Source of the DNA: Macrococcus equipercicus
GTDB taxonomy: Bacteria; Bacillota; Bacilli; Staphylococcales; Staphylococcaceae
Assembly: GCF_004359525.2 (NCBI RefSeq)
Contig: NZ_SCWC02000002.1
Span: forward strand, 428,436 to 492,435
DNA: 64,000 nucleotides
Direction: 5' to 3'
A program made the position numbers and the translations under genes. Under the pieces are notes generated by a model, which was given only the letters and a program-made list of their open reading frames with translations, ran no database searches and was not told the DNA's origin. Shown here piece by piece: positions 20,701 through 29,379 of this stretch; within the stretch, counting starts at the first letter, position 1, and every line of letters starts with the position of its first letter.

Positions 20701-21606
20701 AAATGAAAGGTTGGACTGCGGAGACTTAAAGTGAATAGTAAATGTGGAGCCCTGCCCTGCATTTGACTTGACGGTGACCGGCTGATTCAACCGGCGGCCC
20801 ACTGTACTAGTAATATAAAGACCGAGTCCGCTTGACTTATCATTCAGCCGTCCGTTGAAGCCTGAGAAACCGCGGTCAAAAATCTTCGGCAGATCAGTGT
20901 CGCTGATACCGACTCCATTATCACGGATATCAAGCTGATGTTCTCTGTTGTCAAAAGTGATCCATATATCGCCGCCGCGCGCATATTTAAGCGCATTGTT
21001 CAGCAGCTGTTCAACCATGATTGATGACCATCTGGCATCCGTCAGGACGAAATCGTCAATCGGCTCATAGTGCAGCTTTGTATGGTAATGAATAAAGAGA
21101 ATCGAATATTTCTTCAGCAGCGGGAGGATCAGATCATCCAGCTTGACTTGACTGAATGTCATATCAGTCGTCGTATTCATGAGCTTTAAATAACTGAGTG
21201 TCAGATTCGTATAGTTATCGATCTGCAGCACTTCCTGCCGCACTAGACTGATCATATCATCGTCCGGATGCTCCAGCAGTAATTTCACTGCTGTGATCGG
21301 TGTCTTCATTTGGTGCACCCAGAGCAGAAAGTAGGACTCCACTTCATCCCGGTAGTCATTATGTTCGTTCCGCAGCTGTTTCAGCAGTGCCTGATTCTCG
21401 CGGAGCTCATCAGCAAGCTTCATCTCCTTCTTAAAAGTAATGAACGCAATGATCCAGTAGATCACACTAATAAACAGCACGATACTTGCAGCGATGATAT
21501 AGACGTCAAGCGGCAGGTCAAATAAGATAAAAACACTCAAAAACAATAATAACGTTAAACCAATCATCAGCAGTTCTGGTGTTTTCCGGCGGAGAAACGT
21601 TGTCAC
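20695..21606 (-). CDS. BceS-type intramembrane-sensing histidine kinase
   Basis: A 303-residue kinase with two adjacent membrane helices near the N-terminus (about residues 14-58) and only a few residues between them. This is the architecture of kinases that sense through a partner BceAB transporter rather than directly. The phospho-acceptor His is in LLWVHQMKTPITAVK (about residue 98). N, G1 and G2 boxes are LLNNALKYA, DIRDNGVGI and SSGLGLYI. The GTG at 21606 is preferred, since AGGGGTGA lies just upstream. It follows the response regulator within a few bases. Confidence 0.9.
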   Translation of the reverse strand: MTTFLRRKTPELLMIGLTLLLFLSVFILFDLPLDVYIIAASIVLFISVIYWIIAFITFKKEMKLADELRENQALLKQLRNEHNDYRDEVESYFLLWVHQMKTPITAVKLLLEHPDDDMISLVRQEVLQIDNYTNLTLSYLKLMNTTTDMTFSQVKLDDLILPLLKKYSILFIHYHTKLHYEPIDDFVLTDARWSSIMVEQLLNNALKYARGGDIWITFDNREHQLDIRDNGVGISDTDLPKIFDRGFSGFNGRLNDKSSGLGLYITSTVGRRLNQPVTVKSNAGQGSTFTIHFKSPQSNLSFL

Positions 21607-21610
21607 GCCA

Positions 21611-22285
21611 TCACCCCTCAATCCGGTAGCCGACGTTTTTCTTCGTCTCGATAAAATCCGTTAGGCCGAGCGTACTCAGTTTCTTGCGCAGCCGCGTCAT
21701 GTTGACCGCAAGCGTATTATCATCTATGAAGTGCTCAGATTCCCAGCACTTCTCAATCAATGCGTTACGGCTGACAAACTTGCCCGCCCTCTGAAATAAC
21801 AGGGACACTATCTGCAGTTCAGTAAGTGTCAGACCAACCGATGCATCTTCTCTGTATAACTTTGCTTCATCGGCTGCCAGCCTGCAGTCACCCACCGTCA
21901 AATCATGACGTGCTTCTGTGAAATCATAAGTCCGGCGCAGCAGTGCCTGAATCTTGCTGATGGTTACCGACATATTGAACGGCTTCTCGATAAAATCATC
22001 GCCGCCCATCTGCATGGCCATCACTTGATCCATGCTGTCAGTCCGCGAACTGATAAAAATAATCGGCACATTGGATGTCTTCCGGATTTCCTGGCACCAG
22101 TGATAACCATTGAATGACGGCAGATTTATATCTAACAGCACTAAGTGCGGATTAACTTCATTATAAGTTGACATAATATTATTAAAGTTTTCAATAATGT
22201 AAGTGTCGTACTGCCATCTGTCGAGTTCAGCTGCTAATGAACGCGCAATGACTGTATCATCTTCTATTATTAAAATTTTCACCAT
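21611..22285 (-). CDS. BceR-type OmpR-family response regulator
   Basis: A 224-residue two-domain regulator. The receiver has acidic residues IIEDD, phospho-acceptor Asp52 in LVLLDINLPS, and Lys in FIEKPFN. The C-terminal winged helix has LTLTELQIVSLLFQRAGKFVSR and the wing IETKKNVGYRIEG. It is coupled to the kinase and lies beside the transporter operon it probably activates. A GTG one codon in (22282) is an alternative start. Confidence 0.92.
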   Translation of the reverse strand: MVKILIIEDDTVIARSLAAELDRWQYDTYIIENFNNIMSTYNEVNPHLVLLDINLPSFNGYHWCQEIRKTSNVPIIFISSRTDSMDQVMAMQMGGDDFIEKPFNMSVTISKIQALLRRTYDFTEARHDLTVGDCRLAADEAKLYREDASVGLTLTELQIVSLLFQRAGKFVSRNALIEKCWESEHFIDDNTLAVNMTRLRKKLSTLGLTDFIETKKNVGYRIEG

Positions 22286-22812
22286 CTCACCTCGTTGGTC
22301 TCTTCTTATAAAAAGTATAACTTAAAGCATGCAATATATCAGCTGTTTGACCCAGCCCTTACATTCAGTCAGTGCAGAGAAGACTGCTGCAAAAAAGAAA
22401 TAACATAAGGCGTTAACTGGAGTTGATTCATGACTGACACAATCAGATCCGTGAGAAAAGTTCATTCGGTCATGACCCCTAACCTCCGAAAGCTAAGAAA
22501 GAGTTGGTACTTAATAAGTTATGATGTACCGGCACAGATTATTACCAACTAGTTTTTAACAAAAATTCTCGAGTGATTATAGTTATAATTTTTATTTTAG
22601 TGTTGTTTTACATTTAAAATGTATAATATAATTAATTAACTCTACTGTTTCATTTGTTTAATTTGTTGTTAATTGCTAACCTGCTTGGGCAATTGGATGA
22701 ATGAACAACCTCTGTCATACGTCTCAATCTTATTTTCGATTCCAGCGATTATGTGGGATATTTAATTGGCTTCGAGCCTTTGAATATAAAAAAACTAGAA
22801 AGAGGGATGGGA
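22286..22812. other. Long AT-rich intergenic region with hairpin and dyad
   Basis: There is no convincing coding region over about 527 bases. Visible elements are as follows. A plus-strand hairpin AGTTGGTA (22502-22509) / TACCAACT (22543-22550) is followed by AGTTTTT, with a nested GGTAC/GTACC pair, resembling an intrinsic terminator with no annotated gene in front of it. A perfect 7-1-7 dyad lies at 22609-22623. AT-rich promoter-like sequence precedes the lipoprotein gene. The minus-strand promoter of the two-component system probably lies near 22300-22340 (TTGCAT, 17 bases, TTATAA). Confidence 0.6.
22609..22623. promoter_or_regulatory. 7-1-7 dyad in the Ltp promoter region
   Basis: TACATTT-A-AAATGTA is a perfect inverted repeat, about 190 bases upstream of the Ltp start and touching a TATAAT-like element. 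It could be a repressor operator; no known consensus is matched. Confidence 0.4.
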
Positions 22813-23478
22813 ATGGCACGTAAAGAAAAAGAAGTGGTTTACAGCAGTGAGCAAGGTCGCGAGCAGTACACTGAAAATGGAGAAAGAGTGGTATATGTAG
22901 AAAGACCGAAGAAAAAGAGAAATCCGTTTTTATTAGGGTGCCTCGGACTATTAGGATTATTTATATTATTAGGGGCATGTGGTGCAATTTTAGGTACATT
23001 TAATGATAATAAAGATGCAAAAGATACAGCTACTACTGAAGAAAAAACAGCTGAAGAAACGACTACTGAAGATACAACCACTGAAGAAGCTTCTACTGAA
23101 GATACAACCACTGAAGAAGCAGCTACAAAAGAAGATGCTACTACTGAAGAAACGACTACTGAAGCACCTAAAAATGACGCTACACGCGAACAACAAGCTG
23201 CTATCGGTAAAGCGGAAAGCTATGCTAAGACTATGAACATGTCAAAACAAGGAATAATCAATCAATTAACATCACAATTTGAAGGTTTTTCTCAAGCAGA
23301 TGCAGAATATGCAGTAGAAAATATCGAAGTGAATTATAAAGACAATGCTCTTAAAAAAGCAGAAAGTTATGCTAAAACTCAAAACATGAGTAACGATGCT
23401 ATCTATAATCAATTAACATCACAATTTGAAGGGTTTACTCCTGAAGAAGCACAGTATGCAGTTGATAACTTAAAGTAA
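22813..23478 (+). CDS. Membrane-anchored Ltp-type protein with two C-terminal Ltp repeats
   Basis: A 221-residue protein. A basic N-terminus is followed by one hydrophobic segment (about residues 38-61) containing a lipobox-like LGAC (Cys56). Then comes a Thr/Glu-rich spacer of about 55 residues and two 40-residue repeats (133-172 and 182-221) of the form KAESYAKTMNMS...QLTSQFEGF...AEYAV. These match the Ltp (host cell-surface-exposed lipoprotein) helix-turn-helix-like repeats. Ltp of Streptococcus thermophilus phage TP-J34 blocks injection of incoming phage DNA. The start at 22813 follows AGAGGG; ATG 22807 is possible. The neighbouring integrase remnant supports prophage origin. Confidence 0.82.
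   Translation: MARKEKEVVYSSEQGREQYTENGERVVYVERPKKKRNPFLLGCLGLLGLFILLGACGAILGTFNDNKDAKDTATTEEKTAEETTTEDTTTEEASTEDTTTEEAATKEDATTEETTTEAPKNDATREQQAAIGKAESYAKTMNMSKQGIINQLTSQFEGFSQADAEYAVENIEVNYKDNALKKAESYAKTQNMSNDAIYNQLTSQFEGFTPEEAQYAVDNLK
23064..23120 (+). repeat. Tandem 30-base repeat within the Ltp spacer
   Basis: A 27-base stretch at 23064-23090 is repeated exactly at 23094-23120, in frame, encoding TEDTTTEEA-type repeats. Such repeats can change copy number by slippage and alter the length of the spacer that lifts the repeats from the membrane. Confidence 0.8.
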
Positions 23479-23544
23479 ATACACATGAGGGTATCTAGCA
23501 TACCCTCCTTTTTTCACGCTAATTTTCAGAAAAGGACTGATGTT

Positions 23545-23717
23545 ATGGTTCAATTTGAAAAACGCGGAAAGACGTGGCGATATAGAATCACTTACAAAGT
23601 GGTAAGCATAGAGTCTAATCAAAATCCGGATTCCCGACCCCATCTGAAGCACGGGCTGCAGCGACAAAACGCCAGGCATTCGACAAGTTGGAGAGTTATT
23701 TTAAGGAACTTTACTAA
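23545..23717 (+). pseudogene. Decayed start of a phage-type tyrosine integrase
   Basis: From the ATG at 23545 the first 18 codons read MVQFEKRGKTWRYRITYK, very like the arm-type DNA-binding domain that opens many Gram-positive phage integrases. After that the frame is lost. A second frame (from about 23628) reads GFPTPSEARAAATKRQAF and LESYFKELY then stops at 23717, which resembles the next part of the same domain. No core-binding or catalytic domain remains. It directly follows the Ltp gene and lies against the 3' end of glnA, consistent with a lost prophage or integrative element. Confidence 0.62.
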
Positions 23718-23730
23718 AGCCTGCACCCAC

Positions 23731-23780
23731 TTTGCACCCAACCTTCTATTTTTTTATGCAGATAACAAAATGGGTGCAAA
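23731..23780. repeat. Inverted repeat next to the integrase remnant
   Basis: TTTGCACCCA (23731-23740) and TGGGTGCAAA (23771-23780) form a perfect 10-bp inverted repeat, and a second TGCACCCA lies at 23722-23729. They lie between the integrase remnant and the glnA terminator, where an attachment region would be expected. An attachment-site role is a guess. Confidence 0.5.
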
Positions 23781-23781
23781 A

Positions 23782-23816
23782 CAAAAAAATCCTCAGAGCC
23801 AGATGGCTCTAAGGAT
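23782..23816 (-). terminator. Terminator of glnRA
   Basis: A 12-bp stem (23789-23800 with 23805-23816, one wobble), loop AGAT, followed by seven T on the minus strand. Confidence 0.88.
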
Positions 23817-23824
23817 AAACTATA

Positions 23825-25162
23825 TTAATACTGCTTCATGTATTGATCGCGTTCCCATTCTGACACTTGGGTTCTATACATATCCCACTCAATAGATTTT
23901 GAGTTGATGAACTGGCGGTAGATGTGCTCGCCTAACGCATCTTTCATGATCGGGTTTTCGCGCATCGCTTTGATTGCTGTGTAAAGCGTAGATGGTAAGT
24001 CCTGTACGCCGACTGCTTCACGCTGCTCGCGGTCCATCTCGTAAATGTTTTCGTTGACTGGTGCTGGTACTTCCAGTTTGTTCTTAATGCCGTCAAGACC
24101 TGCCTGTAAAATAGTCGCAAGCGCCATGTACGGGTTTGCTGCCGGGTCTACTGAGCGTACTTCTACACGAGTAGACAGGCCGCGTGATGCCGGAATACGG
24201 ACAAGTGGTGAACGGTTCTGGCCGCTCCACGCGACGTAACAAGGTGCTTCGTAACCAGGTACTAGACGTTTGTATGAGTTTACAAGCGGGTTACATACTG
24301 CAGTGAAACCACGGGCATTTTTCACGATACCTGCGATGAAGTGACGCGCGTCATCTGACAGCTCCATCTCACCTTTTGGATCATAGAATGCATTGTCTTT
24401 CGGCCCTTTGAACAGAGAGACGTTGAAGTGCATTCCTGAACCGTTGACACCGAACAATGGTTTCGGCATGAATGTCGCGTGCAGGTTGTGCTTACGAGCA
24501 ATCGTTTTGACAACGAGTTTGAACGTCTGGATGTTGTCACATGCTGCGACTGCATCTGCATATTTAAAGTCGATTTCGTGCTGTCCTGGTGCGACTTCAT
24601 GGTGTGATGCTTCGATTTCAAAGCCCATGTCTTCAAGTTCCAGCACAATATCACGACGGCAGTTTTCACCCAGATCAGTCGGTGCTAAGTCAAAGTAACC
24701 GCCATTGTCGTTCAGTTCCAACGTCGGCTCGCCTTTTTCGTCTAATTTAAACAGGAAGAATTCAGGCTCAGGTCCTAAGTTGAAATCAGTGAAGCCGAGT
24801 TCTCTCATTTCTGCCAGGACACGTTTTAAGTTGGCACGTGGGTCACCGTCGAACGGTGTACCATCCGGCTTGTAGATGTCACAAATTAAACGTGCCACTT
24901 TGCCTTTATCAGAAGTCCACGGGAAAATCACCCAAGTATCTAAGTCCGGATATAATTTCATATCTGACTCTTCGATACGGACGAATCCTTCGATGGATGA
25001 ACCATCAAACATCATTTCATTGTCCAGCGCTTTTTTCAGCTGGCTGATCGGAATCTCAACGTTTTTGATTGTCCCTAAAATGTCAGTGAACTGTAGCCGT
25101 AAGTAACGGACGTTCTCTTCCTCTGCAAATCTGATAATATCTTCTCTTGTAAATTTAGCCAT
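23825..25162 (-). CDS. glnA: Glutamine synthetase, type I
   Basis: Makes glutamine from glutamate, ammonia and ATP; dodecameric cytoplasmic enzyme. The 445-residue product has the beta-grasp N-domain ([42 protein letters not shown]) and the ATP-site block [30 protein letters not shown] and the late [14 protein letters not shown] are also present. ATG 25162 is chosen (GGAGG upstream, family N-terminus); codons further 5' overlap glnR. The short form without an adenylylation loop is the GlnR-controlled, feedback-inhibited Firmicutes type. It is co-transcribed with glnR, whose 3' end lies 16 bases upstream. Confidence 0.98.
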   Translation of the reverse strand: MAKFTREDIIRFAEEENVRYLRLQFTDILGTIKNVEIPISQLKKALDNEMMFDGSSIEGFVRIEESDMKLYPDLDTWVIFPWTSDKGKVARLICDIYKPDGTPFDGDPRANLKRVLAEMRELGFTDFNLGPEPEFFLFKLDEKGEPTLELNDNGGYFDLAPTDLGENCRRDIVLELEDMGFEIEASHHEVAPGQHEIDFKYADAVAACDNIQTFKLVVKTIARKHNLHATFMPKPLFGVNGSGMHFNVSLFKGPKDNAFYDPKGEMELSDDARHFIAGIVKNARGFTAVCNPLVNSYKRLVPGYEAPCYVAWSGQNRSPLVRIPASRGLSTRVEVRSVDPAANPYMALATILQAGLDGIKNKLEVPAPVNENIYEMDREQREAVGVQDLPSTLYTAIKAMRENPIMKDALGEHIYRQFINSKSIEWDMYRTQVSEWERDQYMKQY

Positions 25163-25178
25163 GTGAGCCTCCAAAGGT

Positions 25179-25544
25179 TTATTTATAGAATCTTGATAAA
25201 TCTCCACGGTTTAATGGTACTTCTGTGGCATTCGGTTTTATGAAAATATCTTTGTACAGACGCTCGCGCACGCGTTTTTCTTCTGATTGATGATGAGACG
25301 CTTTATCCGCCATGAACTGCTTGATGGCTTTCATGTTGAAACCTTTTTCAAGCAGCACTTTAATCTCAAGCAGCTGGTCCAGTTCATTCATCGAGAACAG
25401 ACGCTGATTACCGGCTGTCCGTGCGGGGGTGATCAAGTTCTGTTCTTCATAGTATCTGATCTGTCTCGCTGATAGTTCAGTGAGCTTCATAACGACACTA
25501 ATCGGAAAGACAGCCATGTTTCGTCTTACCGCATCTGACGACAT
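25179..25544 (-). CDS. glnR: MerR-family nitrogen regulator GlnR
   Basis: A 121-residue repressor of nitrogen-assimilation genes, active when glutamine-bound glutamine synthetase stimulates it. The MerR winged helix is clear ([26 protein letters not shown], then [14 protein letters not shown]). A C-terminal tail rich in charge follows, which in Bacillus contacts glutamine synthetase. ATG at 25544 follows GGGAGG by 7 bases. I did not find a convincing GlnR operator (TGTNA-7-TNACA) upstream, although autoregulation is expected. Confidence 0.95.
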   Translation of the reverse strand: MSSDAVRRNMAVFPISVVMKLTELSARQIRYYEEQNLITPARTAGNQRLFSMNELDQLLEIKVLLEKGFNMKAIKQFMADKASHHQSEEKRVRERLYKDIFIKPNATEVPLNRGDLSRFYK

Positions 25545-25600
25545 CAAACCGCCTCCCTGTTAAGAACTTAATGCTAATTTATCATAGTTTTTTGATTAAA

Positions 25601-25629
25601 ACAAATCCATGTGAGAAAACCTCACATGG
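25601..25629 (-). terminator. Terminator of the ynbB-like gene
   Basis: A perfect 9-bp stem (25607-25615 with 25621-25629), loop AAAAC, followed on the minus strand by a T-rich stretch. Confidence 0.78.
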
Positions 25630-25655
25630 AGTGCCGCATATTTCTATATTAATGA

Positions 25656-26903
25656 TTACAGTTCGATGATTCCTTTCTGCTGCATCGTCTCCACCGCCTG
25701 GATAATCGCAAGTTTGACATGCTCGTACGTCAGCCCGCCCTGCACATAGGCTTCGTATGGTGCACGGAGCGGACCGTCCGCTGTCAGTTCAATGGATGCC
25801 CCTTGAATGAATGTCCCCGCTGCCATGATCACATCATCTTCATAACCCGGCATGTAGGCAGGCATCGGTGCGAACTGAGCATTGATCGGGCTCGCTGCCT
25901 GTATCGCCTGGCAGAACGTGATCATCTTGTCAGGATCGTTGAACGTCACGGCCTGGATTAAATCTGTCCGCTCAGCATCAAATTCCGGTGTCGTCTGCAT
26001 GCCGAGCCGGGTCAGCAGCGCCGCCGTGAAGACCGCGCCTTTTAAGCTCTGGCTGACGACGTGCGGGCTTAAGAAGAAGCCCTGATACATCTCGTGCAGG
26101 CTGTACAGTGATGCCCCTGCTTCTTTGCCGATGCCCGGCGCAGTCAACCGGTAGCCGATACGCTCAATCAGCGCTTTGTTCCCGGCGATATAGCCGCCGA
26201 TCTTGCATATACCGCCCCCGGGATTTTTAATGAGTGATCCTGCGATAAGATCTGCCCCCGCTTCAACCGGCTCACGCGTCTCCACAAATTCGCCGTAGCA
26301 GTTATCAACGAAAATAATTTTGTCCGGAAACTGCGCTTTGATCGCCCGGCATGCCGCTTCTATTTCAGCGATCATGATGGACGGTCTGCTGGCATAGCCT
26401 TTTGAGCGCTGGATTGCGATGACCTTCGTCTCGGGGCTGACGGCCTGGAGTACAGCTTGAATATCGATGCGCCCGTCTGCCAGCGGAACCGTGCGGTAGC
26501 TGACACCGTTCTCGATTAACGAGCCGATGCCGTTGCCGTTCACCCCGATCACTTCAAGCAGTGTATCATAAGGCTCCCCTGTAATATAGAGCAGTTCATC
26601 CCCGTGCTTCAGCTGGCTGGATAGCGCAAGCGTAATGGCATGCGTGCCTGAGATGACCTGCGGCCGGACAATCGCATCTTCAGCCTTGAAGACTCTCGCG
26701 TATAATGCCTCCAGCTGGTCGCGTCCCGTATCATCATAGCCGTAGCCGAATGTGCCGATGAGGTCATTCTCTGATATCCGCTGGTCACGGAACGCAGCCA
26801 GCACTTTCTTCTGATTGATTAAAGCACGTGCTTCTATTTGTGCATGAACGGGTCTCACCTGTTCATCTGTTGCTGTAATTAATTGCTGCAGTTGTTCATT
26901 CAT
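25656..26903 (-). CDS. PLP-dependent enzyme of the YnbB (methionine gamma-lyase-like/aluminium resistance) family
   Basis: A 415-residue fold-type I PLP enzyme. Features include FGYGYDDTGRDQLEALYARVFKAEDA, the substrate region RPQVISGTHAITLAL, the Asp stretch IIFVDNCYGEFVE, and a Lys in GSLIKNPGGGI that is the likely Schiff-base residue. The family is named from weak similarity to methionine gamma-lyase; its true reaction is not established. It lies between hflX and glnR, overlapping the hflX stop by 8 bases, the order seen in Bacillus (ynbA-ynbB-glnR-glnA) and Staphylococcus. Confidence 0.88.
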   Translation of the reverse strand: MNEQLQQLITATDEQVRPVHAQIEARALINQKKVLAAFRDQRISENDLIGTFGYGYDDTGRDQLEALYARVFKAEDAIVRPQVISGTHAITLALSSQLKHGDELLYITGEPYDTLLEVIGVNGNGIGSLIENGVSYRTVPLADGRIDIQAVLQAVSPETKVIAIQRSKGYASRPSIMIAEIEAACRAIKAQFPDKIIFVDNCYGEFVETREPVEAGADLIAGSLIKNPGGGICKIGGYIAGNKALIERIGYRLTAPGIGKEAGASLYSLHEMYQGFFLSPHVVSQSLKGAVFTAALLTRLGMQTTPEFDAERTDLIQAVTFNDPDKMITFCQAIQAASPINAQFAPMPAYMPGYEDDVIMAAGTFIQGASIELTADGPLRAPYEAYVQGGLTYEHVKLAIIQAVETMQQKGIIEL

Positions 26904-28179
26904 CTGTTGTTTCGCTCTTTTCTGTCTTCATTATTCTGCTGACTGTCCCGCTGCCGGGACGTTCAAAACCGGTCATACGGTATACATCGCGTGCTTCGTC
27001 GTAATCTATGGCCGTCACCATCGTCTCCTCTTTCAGCTGACTGATGGCCCGTCCCTGGTCAGAATCGACGTTAAAGTGATACGGTGTCATCTGCCGCTGG
27101 ATGAACCGTGACACGAACTGTTTCACCCGGCCGATATCTTCCTGGTTTCTAGAAGAGACGACAAGAGTATCATGCGTCTCCTCCTGCATTTCTTCTGTTA
27201 CAAGGTCACTCTTATTCAGCAGCGTCACGGTCGGTATCGCCGCCATATCAAGAGATGACAGCAGGTTATTCACCGTCTTAATATGACCTTCATAGTTCGG
27301 ATGGCTGCGGTCGACGACATGGATCAGGATGTCTGCATACTTCGCCTCTTCAAGCGTTGAGCTGAACGCTTCAATCAAATGCGTCGGCAGCTGCTGGATA
27401 AAACCGACAGTATCCGACAAAATCACTTTGAAGCCTTCATTGATCTGCATCACTTTGGATTTGGGATCAAGCGTTGCGAACAATAAGTTCTCTTCGTATG
27501 TCTCACTCTGCGTCAGCTGATTGAACCAGGATGACTTACCGGCGTTCGTATAACCGACAAGCGCCACTTGATACACCTGGCTTTTTTTGCGCTGCTCGCG
27601 GTAGCGCTGACGATGCGCCTTGATTTCTTCCAGCTGCCCTTTAATGTCATGAATACGGGAGCGGATATGCCGGCGGTTCGTCTCAAGCTTCGTCTCACCA
27701 GGCCCCCGCGTTCCGATCCCGCCGCCGAGACGCGACAGACTGACACCGTGGCCGGAAAGCCGTGGCAGCAAGTATTCATTCTGTGCAAGTTCCACCTGCA
27801 GCTGACCTTCACGGGATTTCGCACGCTGGGCAAAAATATCGAGAATCAGCTGCGTGCGGTCGATAATCTTGGCATCAAACAGATCAGATAAATGCCGGGA
27901 CTGGCTCGTTGTCAGTTCATCATTGACGATGACGACATCAAACGTAATATCTTCGCGTTCAACCTGCTCCATGACTTCTTCAATGCGCCCTTTACCGAGA
28001 TACGTCTTAGCGTCTGAACGCTCTCTGTTCTGTACATAGGTGCCGGCCACTTCAAGACCTGCCGTCTCACTGAGTGACACTGTCTCTGCCAGCGACTCCT
28101 GGAACTGGAAATCATCCATTGACTTCAATTGCACAGCGAATATAACAACGCGCTCTTGCTCTTTCTTTGTTTCATTCAT
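26896..28179 (-). CDS. hflX: Ribosome-associated GTPase HflX
   Basis: GTPase that binds and splits stalled or hibernating 70S ribosomes, especially under heat or antibiotic stress. The protein of about 427 residues has an N-terminal HflX domain (GLEVAGTYVQNRERSDAKTY, then YLGKGRIEEV). A linker carries SRLGGGIGTRGPGETKLE, and the GTPase domain has G1 GYTNAGKSS, G3 DTVGFIQQLP and G4 NKSD. ATG 28179 is used; it follows AAAGGA and begins at the family N-terminus. A hairpin separates it from hfq. Confidence 0.95.
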   Translation of the reverse strand: MNETKKEQERVVIFAVQLKSMDDFQFQESLAETVSLSETAGLEVAGTYVQNRERSDAKTYLGKGRIEEVMEQVEREDITFDVVIVNDELTTSQSRHLSDLFDAKIIDRTQLILDIFAQRAKSREGQLQVELAQNEYLLPRLSGHGVSLSRLGGGIGTRGPGETKLETNRRHIRSRIHDIKGQLEEIKAHRQRYREQRKKSQVYQVALVGYTNAGKSSWFNQLTQSETYEENLLFATLDPKSKVMQINEGFKVILSDTVGFIQQLPTHLIEAFSSTLEEAKYADILIHVVDRSHPNYEGHIKTVNNLLSSLDMAAIPTVTLLNKSDLVTEEMQEETHDTLVVSSRNQEDIGRVKQFVSRFIQRQMTPYHFNVDSDQGRAISQLKEETMVTAIDYDEARDVYRMTGFERPGSGTVSRIMKTEKSETTDE

Positions 28180-28219
28180 GGCTTTCACGTCCTTTGTTAC
28201 AGTGTAACGGAAAATGACC

Positions 28220-28246
28220 AAAAAAAACAGGCGCAGCTGCACCTGT
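28220..28246 (-). terminator. Hairpin terminator between hfq and hflX
   Basis: An 8-bp stem (28227-28234 with 28239-28246, one wobble), loop AGCT, followed by eight T on the minus strand. It may attenuate rather than fully stop transcription into hflX. Confidence 0.8.
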
Positions 28247-28258
28247 CCTGATGATTCA

Positions 28259-28453
28259 TTATTCTACAAACGTACTGATAGCATGCTTGTAGATTAAATT
28301 CTGTTTATCCCCGACTTTAATGAGAATGACATATTTGTCAAAGTCGAGTACAGTCCCTTTCATCTGAAACCCGTTGAGTAAGAATACAGTCAGCTCTGTG
28401 CCTTCGTTCTTATATTTATCCAAGAACGCGTCCTGCAGATTATGTTGTGTCAT
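28259..28453 (-). CDS. hfq: RNA-binding protein Hfq
   Basis: A 64-residue Sm-like protein forming hexameric rings that bind small RNAs and A-rich RNA. Sm1 is TELTVFLLNGFQMKGTVLDFDKYVILI; Sm2 carries the YKHAIST signature. The C-terminus is minimal, as in Gram-positive Hfq. Its start overlaps the miaA stop by 4 bases, the conserved miaA-hfq pair. Confidence 0.96.
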   Translation of the reverse strand: MTQHNLQDAFLDKYKNEGTELTVFLLNGFQMKGTVLDFDKYVILIKVGDKQNLIYKHAISTFVE

Positions 28454-29379
28454 AAAGATTCCCCTTTTAGTTTAGTCGTCAATATGTCAACCATGTCAGC
28501 CATGGATATTGCCGTCATATCGTACCAGTCAAGAGACATCTGATTTCTGAACCATGTCAGCTGCCGTTTAGCAAACCGTCTGGAATTCTGCTTTAACTGC
28601 TCCACTGCTTCTTGTTGTGACAAGTCATTTCTAATGTAAGGCATAAGCTCTTTGTAGCCGATTGCTGTCATGCTTCTCGCATCGCTGTAGCCTGCTGCCA
28701 TCAGCCGCGCTACTTCGTCAGGCAGTCCCTGCGCCATCATCATGTCCACACGACGGTTGATCCGGTCATACAGCACTTCACGCGGCATCGTTAATCCTAT
28801 TAACAGCGTATCATATTTAGCATGAATTGTCTGACTTTTCGATTGAGTCGTAATCGATTGATTATGCAGGCGGTTAAATATAAGGGCGCGGAGGATACGC
28901 TGCCTGTTGTTCGGATGAATTGTCTCACTGGCTGCGGGGTCGCGGTCGCATAGTTCCGCAAATAATGACTCGTTTGAATAGTGCTCATACTGCTGAAGCA
29001 GGCGGCCGCTCTCTTGAGCATCTTCTTCCTGATACTGATAATCATACAGCACGGACTGAATATAGAGCCCTGTGCCTCCGACAATCATCGGTATGTGGCC
29101 GCGGGCGTGAATCGCTTCGATCAGCGGGACAGCCATCTCCTTGAACTGAGCGGCAGAATACTGCTCGTCCGGCTCTAAAATATCGATTAAATGATGGGGA
29201 ACGCCGTCCATCTCTTCCGATGTGATCTTGGCGGAACCGATATCCATGCCGCGGTACACTTGAATAGCATCACCGCTTATGATTTCCCCGCCGATTTGTT
29301 TTGCAAGTTCAATGCTGAGCGCCGTCTTGCCGACCGCTGTAGGACCGACGATGACGACTAGTTTGATTCGTTCATTCAT
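28450..29379 (-). CDS. miaA: tRNA dimethylallyltransferase
   Basis: Adds a dimethylallyl group to A37 of tRNAs reading UNN codons, the substrate later methylthiolated by MiaB (also in this window). The product of 309 residues has the P-loop VGPTAVGKTALSIELAK, SGDAIQVYRGMDIGSAK, PHHLIDI, and VGGTGLYIQSVLY. ATG 29379 is chosen, as AAAGGA lies 10 bases upstream; a TTG three codons earlier is too close to that site. It overlaps the upstream hydrolase by 8 bases and hfq by 4. Confidence 0.96.
   Translation of the reverse strand: MNERIKLVVIVGPTAVGKTALSIELAKQIGGEIISGDAIQVYRGMDIGSAKITSEEMDGVPHHLIDILEPDEQYSAAQFKEMAVPLIEAIHARGHIPMIVGGTGLYIQSVLYDYQYQEEDAQESGRLLQQYEHYSNESLFAELCDRDPAASETIHPNNRQRILRALIFNRLHNQSITTQSKSQTIHAKYDTLLIGLTMPREVLYDRINRRVDMMMAQGLPDEVARLMAAGYSDARSMTAIGYKELMPYIRNDLSQQEAVEQLKQNSRRFAKRQLTWFRNQMSLDWYDMTAISMADMVDILTTKLKGESL

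Noticed and set aside
23064..23120. Possible CRISPR-like repeat
   Set aside because: Only two units with 3-base separation, inside a coding region and in frame; no spacers and no cas genes.
22990..23236. Low-complexity open frames rich in Lys/Leu or Ser/Phe overlapping the Ltp spacer
   Set aside because: They are other-frame readings of the ACT/GAA repeat coding for the Thr/Glu-rich spacer; no ribosome-binding sites and no independent homology.
25545..25655. GlnR operator upstream of glnR
   Set aside because: TGTTA followed by a similar half occurs, but the required TNACA half-site is not present at the right spacing on either strand.
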